Origin: Scalindua sp964344685
GTDB taxonomy: Bacteria > Planctomycetota > Brocadiia > Brocadiales > Scalinduaceae
Length of the DNA stretch: 64,000 nt
Assembly (NCBI GenBank): GCA_964344685.1
Contig: CAYFOK010000007.1
Coordinates: forward strand, 62,001 to 126,000
Direction of reading: 5' to 3'
Shown here: piece by piece, positions 51,588-59,359 of the stretch
Position numbering within the stretch: the first letter of the stretch is position 1
Layout of the letters: each line of letters starts with the position of its first letter
Program-made: the position numbers and the translations under genes
Notes under the pieces: generated by a model
What the model saw: the letters and a program-made list of their open reading frames with translations, nothing else
Databases searched by the model: none
Told to the model about the DNA's origin: nothing

Positions 51588-51608
51588 TCTTGAACAAACG
51601 CTATTCAC

Positions 51609-52049
51609 GTTTTTCGAAATGAACGAACACCAGTAGCTTACACATATATCATTGTAAGTATACTATCTGGTGCTGAGAAAATATGTTTCAAGTAAAAAAG
51701 ATTAATGACCGCAGACATATATGAACTATTCATTGAAAACATGAATTCTGTGATACACAAATGCCAGGATAGCCTGCATGCCAAAGATAAGAAATTCACC
51801 ATGTTTTGGCAAGTAGAAAATGAGTCATTTCAAGCAAAGAATAATTTATGCACCATCTGTTGATATATCCTTGATAAAAGGGGTTAAGGGGTTGAAGACA
51901 TGAACCATGAAAACAGAAAATAATTCTTTATGCACCAGAAGACAGTAGTTGCTTGATTAGTAAATCAGCGGAAGAAAAGATTAAAACCATAATTAAGAAC
52001 AGATTAACTGAATTAACATACTTTAATTTTTTTGAAATGGAGGTAAAGC
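51609..52049. other. divergent intergenic region between sigma operon and envelope genes
   Basis: No gene is visible. The undecamer TTTATGCACCA occurs twice in direct orientation (51845-51855 and 51927-51937), 82 bp apart, each preceded by AATAATT-like sequence, and may be a regulator site or promoter element. A GGAGGT ribosome site for the TPR lipoprotein is at the right end. Confidence 0.5.
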
Positions 52050-52790
52050 ATGTATAAGCAGATTTCTATTTTTCTGGTTTTAGGATGTGTGGCTGCCACT
52101 GGCTGCAATTCTACAAGAATGTTTAGCCGTGGTGACAAATCAATGCATAATGGTAGATATAATGAAGCCATTGCTTACTATGACAAGGGCTTGAAGAATT
52201 CTGAAAACTATGAAGCTTCTCTTAACAAAGGTATCGCTCAATGGAGAGTGCGAGAATTTTCAAATGCTGAGAGCTCCTTTACCAATGCCATTAACGCCAG
52301 CCCTCAAAATGCCTCACTTGCGTATTACTATAGAGCGGAACTGAAATTTAAGTCCGGTAAAATTGAAGACGCATTACTAGACGTTGACAAATCACTCAAA
52401 CAGGGCCCTTTAAATGTACAGGCACTTAATTTACGAAGTAGAATTCACACCCAGCAGGGCAGCTATAAAGCAGCCATCAGTGACTTAAGCGCAGCCATTA
52501 CCATTGAAGGAGAAAGCCGTATAGCAGGTTACTTGTACCACAACAGGGCAATTGCATATATAGGAATTGATGATTTTAAATCTGCCAGGGATGATTGCGA
52601 GCAATTTATCAGATTTCTGAAAATAAATAATCTTCCCATAACAGTCGAGGATAATTATCTACTTGGTGTACTGCAGTATGCTGCAGATGATGAGGATGGA
52701 GCCATTACAAGCTGGAAACGTCTGCCACCTGATGAAAGAGTAAAGATCAGGCAAATCCTTGGGAATTCTAAATCAATGAAACAGTTATAA
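52050..52790 (+). CDS. TPR lipoprotein
   Basis: A 246-residue lipoprotein: signal peptide with lipobox VAATGC (Cys19), followed by about five TPR units (for example GRYNEAIAYYDKGLKNSENY and YYYRAELKFKSGKIEDALLD). Likely anchored to a membrane and acting as a protein-binding scaffold in the periplasm. GGAGGTAAAGC precedes the ATG. It is the first gene of the plus-strand arm and is followed 12 bp later by the coiled-coil protein, so the two are cotranscribed. Confidence 0.85.
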   Translation: MYKQISIFLVLGCVAATGCNSTRMFSRGDKSMHNGRYNEAIAYYDKGLKNSENYEASLNKGIAQWRVREFSNAESSFTNAINASPQNASLAYYYRAELKFKSGKIEDALLDVDKSLKQGPLNVQALNLRSRIHTQQGSYKAAISDLSAAITIEGESRIAGYLYHNRAIAYIGIDDFKSARDDCEQFIRFLKINNLPITVEDNYLLGVLQYAADDEDGAITSWKRLPPDERVKIRQILGNSKSMKQL

Positions 52791-52802
52791 GGAGATAAGA
52801 TA

Positions 52803-53813
52803 ATGAGAGACAATTCATTCAGAGTAATAATCTTGCTGATAATGTCATTTATGTTAAATGGTAATATCACGGCACAGGCATCAGTTGATGGTAAGCACGC
52901 AACTGATTATCAGGGAAAGACAGGATTTCTTCCGGATATTTCAGAATTTAAGATCAACATAGAAAAACCCAAAGAAGAGATTCACAATTCTCTCAACAGT
53001 GCTAAACCACTGAGAGAATCCTTCAAGCAGGCCATCAATGAAATACAGGAGTCACTTGAGGCAGTTAAGCAAAACCGGACTCCTGAAACACAGAGAAAGC
53101 TCCATAATGCATTCTCCAAGAACATCTTCAAGATAGAAAAAAAGATGGTGGGAGTGACAAAGGAGAAATACAGGATCAAAGATTCCTTTGAGGAGATAGA
53201 CAGAGAATTTAAGAGGGCTGAAGACTTGCTCAATGATAAATTACAAAAGCTCTCAAACGAGACTGAAAAGAATTCAAAAGAGATTAAGGAGCTAGAAAAA
53301 AGATCCGGTGAACTTGCAAGAAGATACTTGGAGAATCCATCTGATGAGTTAAAGAACAAACTGGACACCTTAAAAAAAGAGAGAGATTCAATCGGTTACA
53401 GAACAAGGCAGATACCTGGACAGATGCAGGGAATCGAAAAGGCGACAGCAATGCTTGACAAACAGGGAGTCTACTATCAGCAACTGGGTAATCACGTAGA
53501 CCATTTACTGGAAAAACTAGATGTACAGAGACAGAAATTTGCAAGTGTCGCTGATGTTTATAACATGCTGGTTGGTATTTCTGAAACTACATGGTCGTTT
53601 TCAGGAGATACTACTCCAACTGAGTGGTACGCACAGGTAGAAGAAGTATGGACTATAGTAGACAGTTTTTCAGAAATAATGGACAAAGTAACTGATGAAT
53701 TAACTAAGTTCTCCTCTGCTTCAACAGATGGAGGCTCTATTGAGATAGTAGAAGTGAACTGGAATGATGATCTGGAGGAATGGATCAAAGAACAAGCCGA
53801 AAAACACTTTTAG
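52803..53813 (+). CDS. secreted coiled-coil protein
   Basis: Not recognised by family. A 336-residue protein with an N-terminal signal peptide (VIILLIMSFMLNGNITAQAS, cleavage after AQA likely) and a long Lys/Glu-rich coiled coil from about 60 to 245. The C-terminal 90 residues (EISETTWSFSGDTTPTEWYA region to the end) look like a separate acidic domain with several Trp. It lies between the TPR lipoprotein and another secreted coiled-coil protein. A periplasmic scaffold or spacer role is plausible. Confidence 0.75.
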   Translation: MRDNSFRVIILLIMSFMLNGNITAQASVDGKHATDYQGKTGFLPDISEFKINIEKPKEEIHNSLNSAKPLRESFKQAINEIQESLEAVKQNRTPETQRKLHNAFSKNIFKIEKKMVGVTKEKYRIKDSFEEIDREFKRAEDLLNDKLQKLSNETEKNSKEIKELEKRSGELARRYLENPSDELKNKLDTLKKERDSIGYRTRQIPGQMQGIEKATAMLDKQGVYYQQLGNHVDHLLEKLDVQRQKFASVADVYNMLVGISETTWSFSGDTTPTEWYAQVEEVWTIVDSFSEIMDKVTDELTKFSSASTDGGSIEIVEVNWNDDLEEWIKEQAEKHF

Positions 53814-53871
53814 AATTTTTTTACGGTAATATTTCTATTCAACTTTTTGACTGTAAGGAAGGAGCTATATT

Positions 53872-54612
53872 ATGAAAAAGGTTCTGTTAGTACCACTGAT
53901 TTTTATGTTTTCATCGCTTACTGCATACGGAGAGTACACCTTTGAGGTTATCAGCGAAAAACATAAAACTGAAATTGAGAAATCCAAGCAGAAAAATGAT
54001 GAAAAAGTAGACATGAAGAGCGTTGTACAAAATTACAAGAAGGTAATGTCCAATGATAACGACATTTATATTGTCAGCAATCAGCTTGCATACAACTACA
54101 AGAGGGAAAAGGATATTATCAACGAGATTGATAAACGGGAGAAAGAGCTGGAGTTACTCCCAAAGATAGTGAAGAGAGAATACAGGGAGTTTGAACGCAT
54201 GCTCAAATCCACTGATGGAGAAATAGCAGCCAATACATGGATATCTTTCGATGACGCCTTCAACAAAAGGCAGAAAGAGCTGGAAGACAGGATATCTAGG
54301 CTTAAAGGTGATCTTATAGTTGTACGAGCACGTATCGCCGAACTGAAACTGGAACAGGAAACACTGGAAACGGTGTCCAGCATTTCAAATCCATTTGCAC
54401 AAAGTTCTTCCGAGAATAGCAATAACAGCATAGAGAAAAAAGTATCACGTGCAAAGAATAATCTGAAGAAGGTAGTAAAACAAGTTACATACAAGGAGAC
54501 AAAGGATTTATTGGGCGATGTACAACACAACACAATAGGCCTTTGTGAGTTTTCATGTGGCAGAAGCAATTGCTATGCATGTAACCTACTTTACGGAAAA
54601 AGTGCAAAATAG
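53872..54612 (+). CDS. secreted coiled-coil protein with C-terminal Cys motif
   Basis: A 246-residue protein with a signal peptide (MKKVLLVPLIFMFSSLTAYG), a charged coiled coil (about 25-190), and a C-terminal motif TIGLCEFSCGRSNCYACNLL with YG next, four Cys in all. The same motif ends the next gene product. Good GGAAGGAG ribosome site. The four Cys could bind metal, form disulfides or be a sorting or crosslinking tag. Function unknown; exported. Confidence 0.75.
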   Translation: MKKVLLVPLIFMFSSLTAYGEYTFEVISEKHKTEIEKSKQKNDEKVDMKSVVQNYKKVMSNDNDIYIVSNQLAYNYKREKDIINEIDKREKELELLPKIVKREYREFERMLKSTDGEIAANTWISFDDAFNKRQKELEDRISRLKGDLIVVRARIAELKLEQETLETVSSISNPFAQSSSENSNNSIEKKVSRAKNNLKKVVKQVTYKETKDLLGDVQHNTIGLCEFSCGRSNCYACNLLYGKSAK

Positions 54613-54634
54613 TCTTATTATTGGAGAACACGAT

Positions 54635-55027
54635 ATGATTATCTTACTCTTGATTTTAGCATATTCGATGTCAGAAGCATCGGCCGATAATATTCATGTG
54701 ATGAATACGGAAAGACCTGGAGTTGATATCGTCAGACAATTAGATTACGTACAACGAATGTCAGATAATCATGCCTATAATGCATCTGGCAGCGATACGG
54801 ATGTAACAGATAATAGCAGCATAGAGGAATCTAAACGTGTAAATGTAAGTAATGGCATGTCGGTTAACAGAGTAAATGCACTACGAAATTACATTTCCGG
54901 TAAAACGGTTGGATTATGTGATTTTTCATGCCTTAAGTGTTATCGATGTACTCTGATCTACGGCAATTTTGAATGCAATAACAAGGAGTCTTATTATGGG
55001 TCTTTTAGACAAGGTTTTGGGAAATAG
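54635..55027 (+). CDS. small secreted protein with the same C-terminal Cys motif
   Basis: A 130-residue protein. ATG at 54635 follows GGAG by eight bases and begins MIILLLILAYSMSEASADNI, a signal peptide; a longer frame from 54545 has no ribosome site. After a polar, Asp/Ser/Asn-rich middle it has TVGLCDFSCLKCYRCTLIYG, closely matching the TIGLCEFSC...CYxC motif of the preceding protein, then a short tail with another Cys. It overlaps the ExbB-like start by 32 bp in another frame, indicating tight coupling. Confidence 0.7.
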   Translation: MIILLLILAYSMSEASADNIHVMNTERPGVDIVRQLDYVQRMSDNHAYNASGSDTDVTDNSSIEESKRVNVSNGMSVNRVNALRNYISGKTVGLCDFSCLKCYRCTLIYGNFECNNKESYYGSFRQGFGK

Positions 55028-55604
55028 CGGTCCGATTGGTGCGTGTCTTCTCTTTCTTTGGGTTTTATCACTAAGTGTAATCATTGAAAGAACCGTATTC
55101 TGGTTGTTCCTATGGATGAGGAGAAATTACATTCGAGAGGCCAAGGTTATGAGGTTTGTAAAAGAGGGCAAATTCAGTGAGGCATGCAAATTGGCAAGTA
55201 AGTCAGGGGATGTTTTCATCAGAGTTTTTAAATATTTACTTCTAAATATGCCGCCGGCCAGAGAGATGGATAATATAATGACAATTGCATTGGACAAAGA
55301 GTTTGGCAGATCTCATAGTTTTTTGCGAATACTTAACGCATGCGCCGTAATAGCTCCTGCACTTGGTTTGCTTGGTACCATTACAGGGCTTATAAAGGCA
55401 TTTGGAACAATGAGTAAAACAGTAGACATGTCTGCAATAGCTCAGGGGATCTCTGAAGCTATGACTACAACTTTCCTCGGTCTGGTCGTCGCAGTGGTTA
55501 GTCTGGTAGCGAGCCATTTATTTGGCGGTTTAGCGGACAGAGCTGTTTCAAAGATAGAATCTAAAATGAATGAATTTAAATTAGTAGAGTTAGTTAATCA
55601 CTGA
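54996..55604 (+). CDS. exbB: MotA/TolQ/ExbB family proton-channel protein
   Basis: A 202-residue inner-membrane protein starting at ATG 54996 (AAGGAG seven bases before). Three membrane helices are seen: near the N-terminus (PIGACLLFLWVLSLSVIIER), and two in the conserved core ILNACAVIAPALGLLGTITG and AMTTTFLGLVVAVVSLVASH. The core Pro/Gly/Thr pattern is the ExbB/TolQ hallmark. With ExbD next to it, it should form a proton-driven motor that energises an envelope process. It is not flanked by tolB or pal. Confidence 0.92.
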   Translation: MGLLDKVLGNSGPIGACLLFLWVLSLSVIIERTVFWLFLWMRRNYIREAKVMRFVKEGKFSEACKLASKSGDVFIRVFKYLLLNMPPAREMDNIMTIALDKEFGRSHSFLRILNACAVIAPALGLLGTITGLIKAFGTMSKTVDMSAIAQGISEAMTTTFLGLVVAVVSLVASHLFGGLADRAVSKIESKMNEFKLVELVNH

Positions 55605-55615
55605 GGAATTATAAA

Positions 55616-56032
55616 ATGAGGCTCTCAAGAAAACACACTGGCGCACCCGAATTTAATATGCTCGCATTATTGGATATCATATTTATTGTAGTGATTTTCT
55701 GCATTATAGGTATGACCAGGATGGTCTTTCTGGAAATGGTCGACGTGAAAAATCCTGAGCTGAGAATAAGCCGAAAGGTAGAGACTAAAGACTTTATCAC
55801 CATTACTGTTACAAAGGATGGAAAGACCTTTATTAATAAAGAACCTGTTTCTTCAAAAACTGAGCTAACCAAGAAACTAACCAATAAGAAAAGATCAGGA
55901 GATGACGTTACTGTAATAATAAACGGAGACACTGACGCACCACTTGGAGATGTGCTCAACATATTACAAACAGTACGCGAAGCAGATCTTCCAAAGGTAT
56001 ATTTCAAGGCAGACTCCATGGACAATAGCTAG
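55616..56032 (+). CDS. exbD: ExbD/TolR family protein
   Basis: A 138-residue partner of ExbB with one N-terminal membrane helix (about 17-36) and a periplasmic domain. The helix carries the conserved protonatable Asp in FNMLALLDIIFIVVIFCIIG. The periplasmic part (ITVTKDGKTFINKEPVSSKT to the end) follows the TolR/ExbD fold with the terminal LPKVYFKAD strand. It begins 11 bp after exbB, so both are made together. Confidence 0.9.
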   Translation: MRLSRKHTGAPEFNMLALLDIIFIVVIFCIIGMTRMVFLEMVDVKNPELRISRKVETKDFITITVTKDGKTFINKEPVSSKTELTKKLTNKKRSGDDVTVIINGDTDAPLGDVLNILQTVREADLPKVYFKADSMDNS

Positions 56033-56147
56033 AATGCGCAGGATAGACACCAATAACTCAAACATTCGGAAGATAATTTGGTGAGTCTGTAAAATAATTT
56101 GCTGCCAGGAATGCCTTGACCATAGAAAAATAAAGGAGAAATAAACA

Positions 56148-57047
56148 ATGAAACGGTTAATGAGGTACTTTATTATATCCCTGATTTGCAATATAGCGAT
56201 TCTGGTGCTTCTATTCCTGCCGCAAAAAAGTTCAAAACCTAAACCGGCAAACAGTGGCAAACCAGAAAAAGGAATTTCTCTCTTTCCAGCAAAAATTTTA
56301 CCGAATTTCAATGAAAAGAGTATTAATGAATCGTTAAATAATCGCAAGTATAGACCGATAGAAACAACCAGAGAATCATCATATGAAAAAGACAAAATAG
56401 AGAAGGAAGAGATTAAAAAAAACAAATATGTAGAAAAAGAAGAAGTAGTAGAGATTCCAGGCCACAACAATATTGAAAAACAGTTTATATCTCCGGATGA
56501 ATACAGAAAGTATAAAAAATCTCTTCCATTACAGGGCACTATAGTTACAGAGATGCATGTAAATTTCCCTGAAAATATAACTGGTCGTACTATGAAGGAG
56601 ATTATCTCATTTTTTGGTTTTAAGATAGTTGCATATCCTGCACATAACCCCGATTATCTCCTGGTGTGTAAAGCGCCGGAATTTAGATATGAAAAGCTTA
56701 GTACCAGCGATCAATTACAGCAATTTTATAGTAATAACTCAAACAGGACTATAGAACCAGAGAATGAACTTCTCTATTGGGCTAGATCGGAATTGACGAA
56801 ACAGGGTATAGACGCAGATAGCCTGAAAATATCTATCGTATTGGGAAATTCTGCAGGATACTTTCACTGGAAAGAAATGCTTGCTGCCAGGAATAGCTCA
56901 AAACCAATAACTGACGTAAGCTATACGAAAGCCAGGATTTCAAGAGTACCACAAGGATACTGGCTGCTTTTAGTTGAAGGTATATATCTAAAGAACGGTC
57001 AATACCTTAAAGTAGAAGACCAGGAATTAAATGAAATCTTATTATAA
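56148..57047 (+). CDS. TonB-position membrane-anchored periplasmic protein
   Basis: A 299-residue protein with one N-terminal helix (about 7-24, YFIISLICNIAILVLLFLPQ), a Lys/Glu/Pro-rich linker to about residue 125, and a folded C-terminal domain of about 170 residues. This is TonB topology, and it follows exbB-exbD, but the C-terminal domain shows no clear TonB signature (no YP motif). It may be a TonB analogue that couples the motor to an outer-membrane or periplasmic partner. AAAGGAG precedes the ATG. Confidence 0.65.
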   Translation: MKRLMRYFIISLICNIAILVLLFLPQKSSKPKPANSGKPEKGISLFPAKILPNFNEKSINESLNNRKYRPIETTRESSYEKDKIEKEEIKKNKYVEKEEVVEIPGHNNIEKQFISPDEYRKYKKSLPLQGTIVTEMHVNFPENITGRTMKEIISFFGFKIVAYPAHNPDYLLVCKAPEFRYEKLSTSDQLQQFYSNNSNRTIEPENELLYWARSELTKQGIDADSLKISIVLGNSAGYFHWKEMLAARNSSKPITDVSYTKARISRVPQGYWLLLVEGIYLKNGQYLKVEDQELNEILL

Positions 57048-57143
57048 ACATTGCACCAGATTCACTTCAGGTAGTGATTAATAATATATATGGCTAAATC
57101 AAATATTAATAAACAGAATTCAATTATTCTCAGGAAAACAGCG

Positions 57144-57449
57144 ATGAAAATAAAAAATATAACCATAAGCAACATTATAATCTTAACAGTTTTAGGATGC
57201 TTTTCCTTTGGTCTTGGCCTTTATACTGATTACAGAGTAAACATGGCAAAAGAGCAGTCTATTGTTATCAGTTATGATATTAAGGAGTTGAAGACACCTG
57301 ACAAGACAGTATTTCCTAATGGTAAGCCTGATAACAATACCGGGAATGATGACCCCTTAATCCATTTAAAAATGCTACAAAAGGATGTTGAAACGTTTAA
57401 GGCTTTAATGGAAGAGGTTAAGAATGAGTTATTTGTTACAAAAACATGA
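57144..57449 (+). CDS. small single-pass membrane protein
   Basis: Not recognised. From ATG 57144 (AGGA upstream) it encodes 101 residues: MKIKNITISNIIILTVLGCF with a membrane helix, then a polar region and a short coiled coil (KMLQKDVETFKALMEEVKNE). A longer start at 57090 adds 18 polar residues. Same orientation as the ExbBD genes and about 100 bp after the TonB-like gene. Confidence 0.65.
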   Translation: MKIKNITISNIIILTVLGCFSFGLGLYTDYRVNMAKEQSIVISYDIKELKTPDKTVFPNGKPDNNTGNDDPLIHLKMLQKDVETFKALMEEVKNELFVTKT

Positions 57450-57469
57450 AGTTCTGTACGACCAGAATC

Positions 57470-57556
57470 AACAGTTGTACATGTTAAGTTCCTTCCGAAA
57501 GGATGGGCAAAAACCTTGCTCTCGCAAGGACTCCAGTAAAATGGAATGAAAGGAGT
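57470..57556 (+). ncRNA. possible structured leader RNA
   Basis: Two adjacent hairpins, CCTTCC-GAAA-GGATGG and CCTTGC-TCTC-GCAAGG, lie directly before an AAAGGAG ribosome site. A GAAA tetraloop followed by a second stem recalls riboswitch-like leaders such as the cyclic-di-GMP class, but the conserved core sequence of that class is not matched. Best described as an unassigned structured leader. Confidence 0.3.
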
Positions 57557-57562
57557 TGTCTT

Positions 57563-57634
57563 GTGGAATTTGTAATTATTATTTTCTTTATCGCATTATA
57601 CTTTGCAGCTGATCCCGGGATAACAAATCAGTGA
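57563..57634 (+). CDS. possible 23-residue membrane peptide
   Basis: GTG at 57563 follows AAAGGAG and encodes (M)EFVIIIFFIALYFAADPG followed by ITNQ, a single hydrophobic helix with a short polar end. The structured leader directly upstream supports expression. Too short for any family assignment; it could also be a leader peptide. Confidence 0.4.
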   Translation: MEFVIIIFFIALYFAADPGITNQ

Positions 57635-57746
57635 TTAGCAGTAAATGAATTAAGAATACGAAAAACCGGCTTTTGTGATGGAATCTAATCAAATATCTCA
57701 ATGTTTATGAAATTAGATATAAGACACTCAACAGGAGAGAAACTTA

Positions 57747-58248
57747 ATGTATAAAAAAATATTTTTCATCTGTATATGTTTAGCAATAATTCCCATTTTA
57801 TCCGCCGGTTGTATGACAACTACACAGAAAGGAACTGCAGTCGGAACCGGAGTTGGAGCAGCCCTTGGTACCGGTATAGGTGCGTTAGCCGGTCATGCCG
57901 GTGTGGGTGCAATAGTTGGTGCAGGAGCGGGTGCAGTTGGTGGAGCACTGGTTGGCGACCATATGGATCAAAAGAGACAAGAAACTGAAAAAGCGAGCCT
58001 GGAAAGGCAGCTTGAACTTGAAAGGCAATCCGGTTCCGGTCGGGGGCAAAACCGGATAGAAGGCCATTATGAGTATGTTAAGAAAAGGCAATGGATGGAT
58101 AGATACATCGAAAAATGAGAGAGTCTGGATTGAAGAAAGTTATGAAGGAAATAGAAGGATTGAGGGTCACTATGAAGTGAGGAAGACCCCTTCCGGATAC
58201 TGGCAGGAATATGAAGAGAAGATATGGATTCCCGGTCATTATGAATGA
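57747..58248 (+). pseudogene. glycine-zipper lipoprotein, frameshifted near the C-terminus
   Basis: Signal peptide with lipobox ILSAGC, then a glycine-zipper region (GTGVGAALGTGIGALAGHAG and similar) like the 17-kDa antigen/SlyB-type outer-membrane lipoproteins, then charged sequence. The frame stops at 58118 after WMDRYIEK. In the +1 frame from about 58100 the reading continues with a WIEESYEGNRRIEGHYEVRK segment and ends KIWIPGHYE at 58248. RIEGHYEYVKKRQW before and RRIEGHYEV after are repeated units of one domain, so a small indel near 58095 has broken the gene. Confidence 0.7.
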
Positions 58249-58320
58249 AGCAGGACTTTCTTAATATAATAATTTTTTACAAATTTTATCCAGCTGCATT
58301 GCCATAAACTTAAATGATTT

Positions 58321-58414
58321 ACCCCGTTAGATAGTGATTATGTAATATTTTACGTTACAAAGAAGGGAGGCCATAACTTAATAATTATGGAAGGTGGAAT
58401 TTATCTAACGGGGT
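58321..58414. repeat. 94-bp element with 13-bp perfect terminal inverted repeats
   Basis: ACCCCGTTAGATA at 58321-58333 is the exact inverse of TATCTAACGGGGT at 58402-58414. Inside is a second hairpin, CCATAA-CTTAATAA-TTATGG. It lies between the broken lipoprotein and a small membrane protein gene. It could be a miniature inverted-repeat element or a structured RNA. Confidence 0.6.
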
Positions 58415-58541
58415 TTATAATTAATAAGGCAGACCAAAAGCCATGCCTTTAGTCAATGACTTGAAGTCTGCCGGCCTGTCTCAGCCTGCCATCTGGCAGA
58501 CCCAGACAGGTACATTGAAATTTATATCGGAGAATAATGCT

Positions 58542-58811
58542 ATGTACTGGTTAGATATTGTTTCCATAAGTATCTTATTTGTCTTTGGTATCATGGGATT
58601 TTCAGGCTGGTTTAACAGGCTCAGGGGTTTCATATTTGGAATACTCCTGGGAGTATTTATCATTGGGCTTTCACCTTTAATCCTCACAAAATTTGATACT
58701 GACACCCGCATTGATTTGAAAAAATCTGTCATAATAAGATATTTTGATCAATTTGTACCTGTTTCAATTAAAAGTAAATATCAGGGAAAAGTTGTCAATA
58801 CTGACAGATGA
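58542..58811 (+). CDS. small membrane protein, two to three helices
   Basis: Not recognised. ATG 58542 follows GGAG by nine bases and encodes 89 residues beginning MYWLDIVSISILFVFGIMGF, with a second hydrophobic stretch (FIFGILLGVFIIGLSPLILT) and a basic C-terminus. A longer frame from 58443 lacks a ribosome site. The two-helix layout with a Gly-rich turn loosely recalls the CvpA family, but length is half of that. Confidence 0.6.
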   Translation: MYWLDIVSISILFVFGIMGFSGWFNRLRGFIFGILLGVFIIGLSPLILTKFDTDTRIDLKKSVIIRYFDQFVPVSIKSKYQGKVVNTDR

Positions 58812-58866
58812 TTATTGAGAAGACAAAACAAAACTTGAATCTAATTATGCAGAAAGGCGAGTAATT

Positions 58867-59217
58867 ATGAATAAAAATCCAATTACCAGGAAAGAATTGT
58901 CTATAGCATTAAACAAACTGATCGAATTTTCAGTACAGGAAGTAAAGCCTGGCATTGACTCAGGTGATGATGCAAAAATAAAGATGATAGCAAACAAATA
59001 CAAGGAGACTGAATACTTTGAAGATCTGAGTGAACTAATGGGTATTGTAATTCATAAAGTCCGATACCCACTGGCCTCTATTTCTGCATCTGCAGAAATT
59101 CTCAGGGAAAGGGTAGAAAAAAATGATGTAAATGAAAAATTCTTTAATATGATTATTAAGGAGATTGATTGTCTGAAAAGTACAGCAAAGACTCTTATCA
59201 TAGCATTCTCCAAATAA
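58867..59217 (+). CDS. stand-alone histidine kinase dimerisation (HisKA) domain protein
   Basis: A 116-residue cytoplasmic protein. The C-terminal 60 residues form a HisKA-like helix hairpin: MGIVIHKVRYPLASISASAE matches the H-box HELRxPLxxI with the phospho-acceptor His kept, and the second helix ends SKTAKTLIIAFSK-like. There is no ATPase domain after it, so it cannot autophosphorylate and could act as a phosphotransfer protein or as a competitor of a kinase. AAAGGCGAG precedes the ATG. Confidence 0.6.
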   Translation: MNKNPITRKELSIALNKLIEFSVQEVKPGIDSGDDAKIKMIANKYKETEYFEDLSELMGIVIHKVRYPLASISASAEILRERVEKNDVNEKFFNMIIKEIDCLKSTAKTLIIAFSK

Positions 59218-59359
59218 GTAGCAGAAAAACAATCCATTGGTTCATTAAGGATTATTAAAAAATAAATTAATTTTGGTGCAAATTGTGTAGTATAATGAAT
59301 AAACTTACAGCCTGAGTGATAAAGTGTTTTCCCTTAGGACAGTTGAAAGGAGAGGATCC

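Noticed and set aside
57470..57556. Cyclic-di-GMP (GEMM-I) riboswitch
   Set aside because: Only the GAAA-loop stem and a following stem are alike; the conserved bases around the ligand site are not matched, so it is listed only as an unassigned structured leader.
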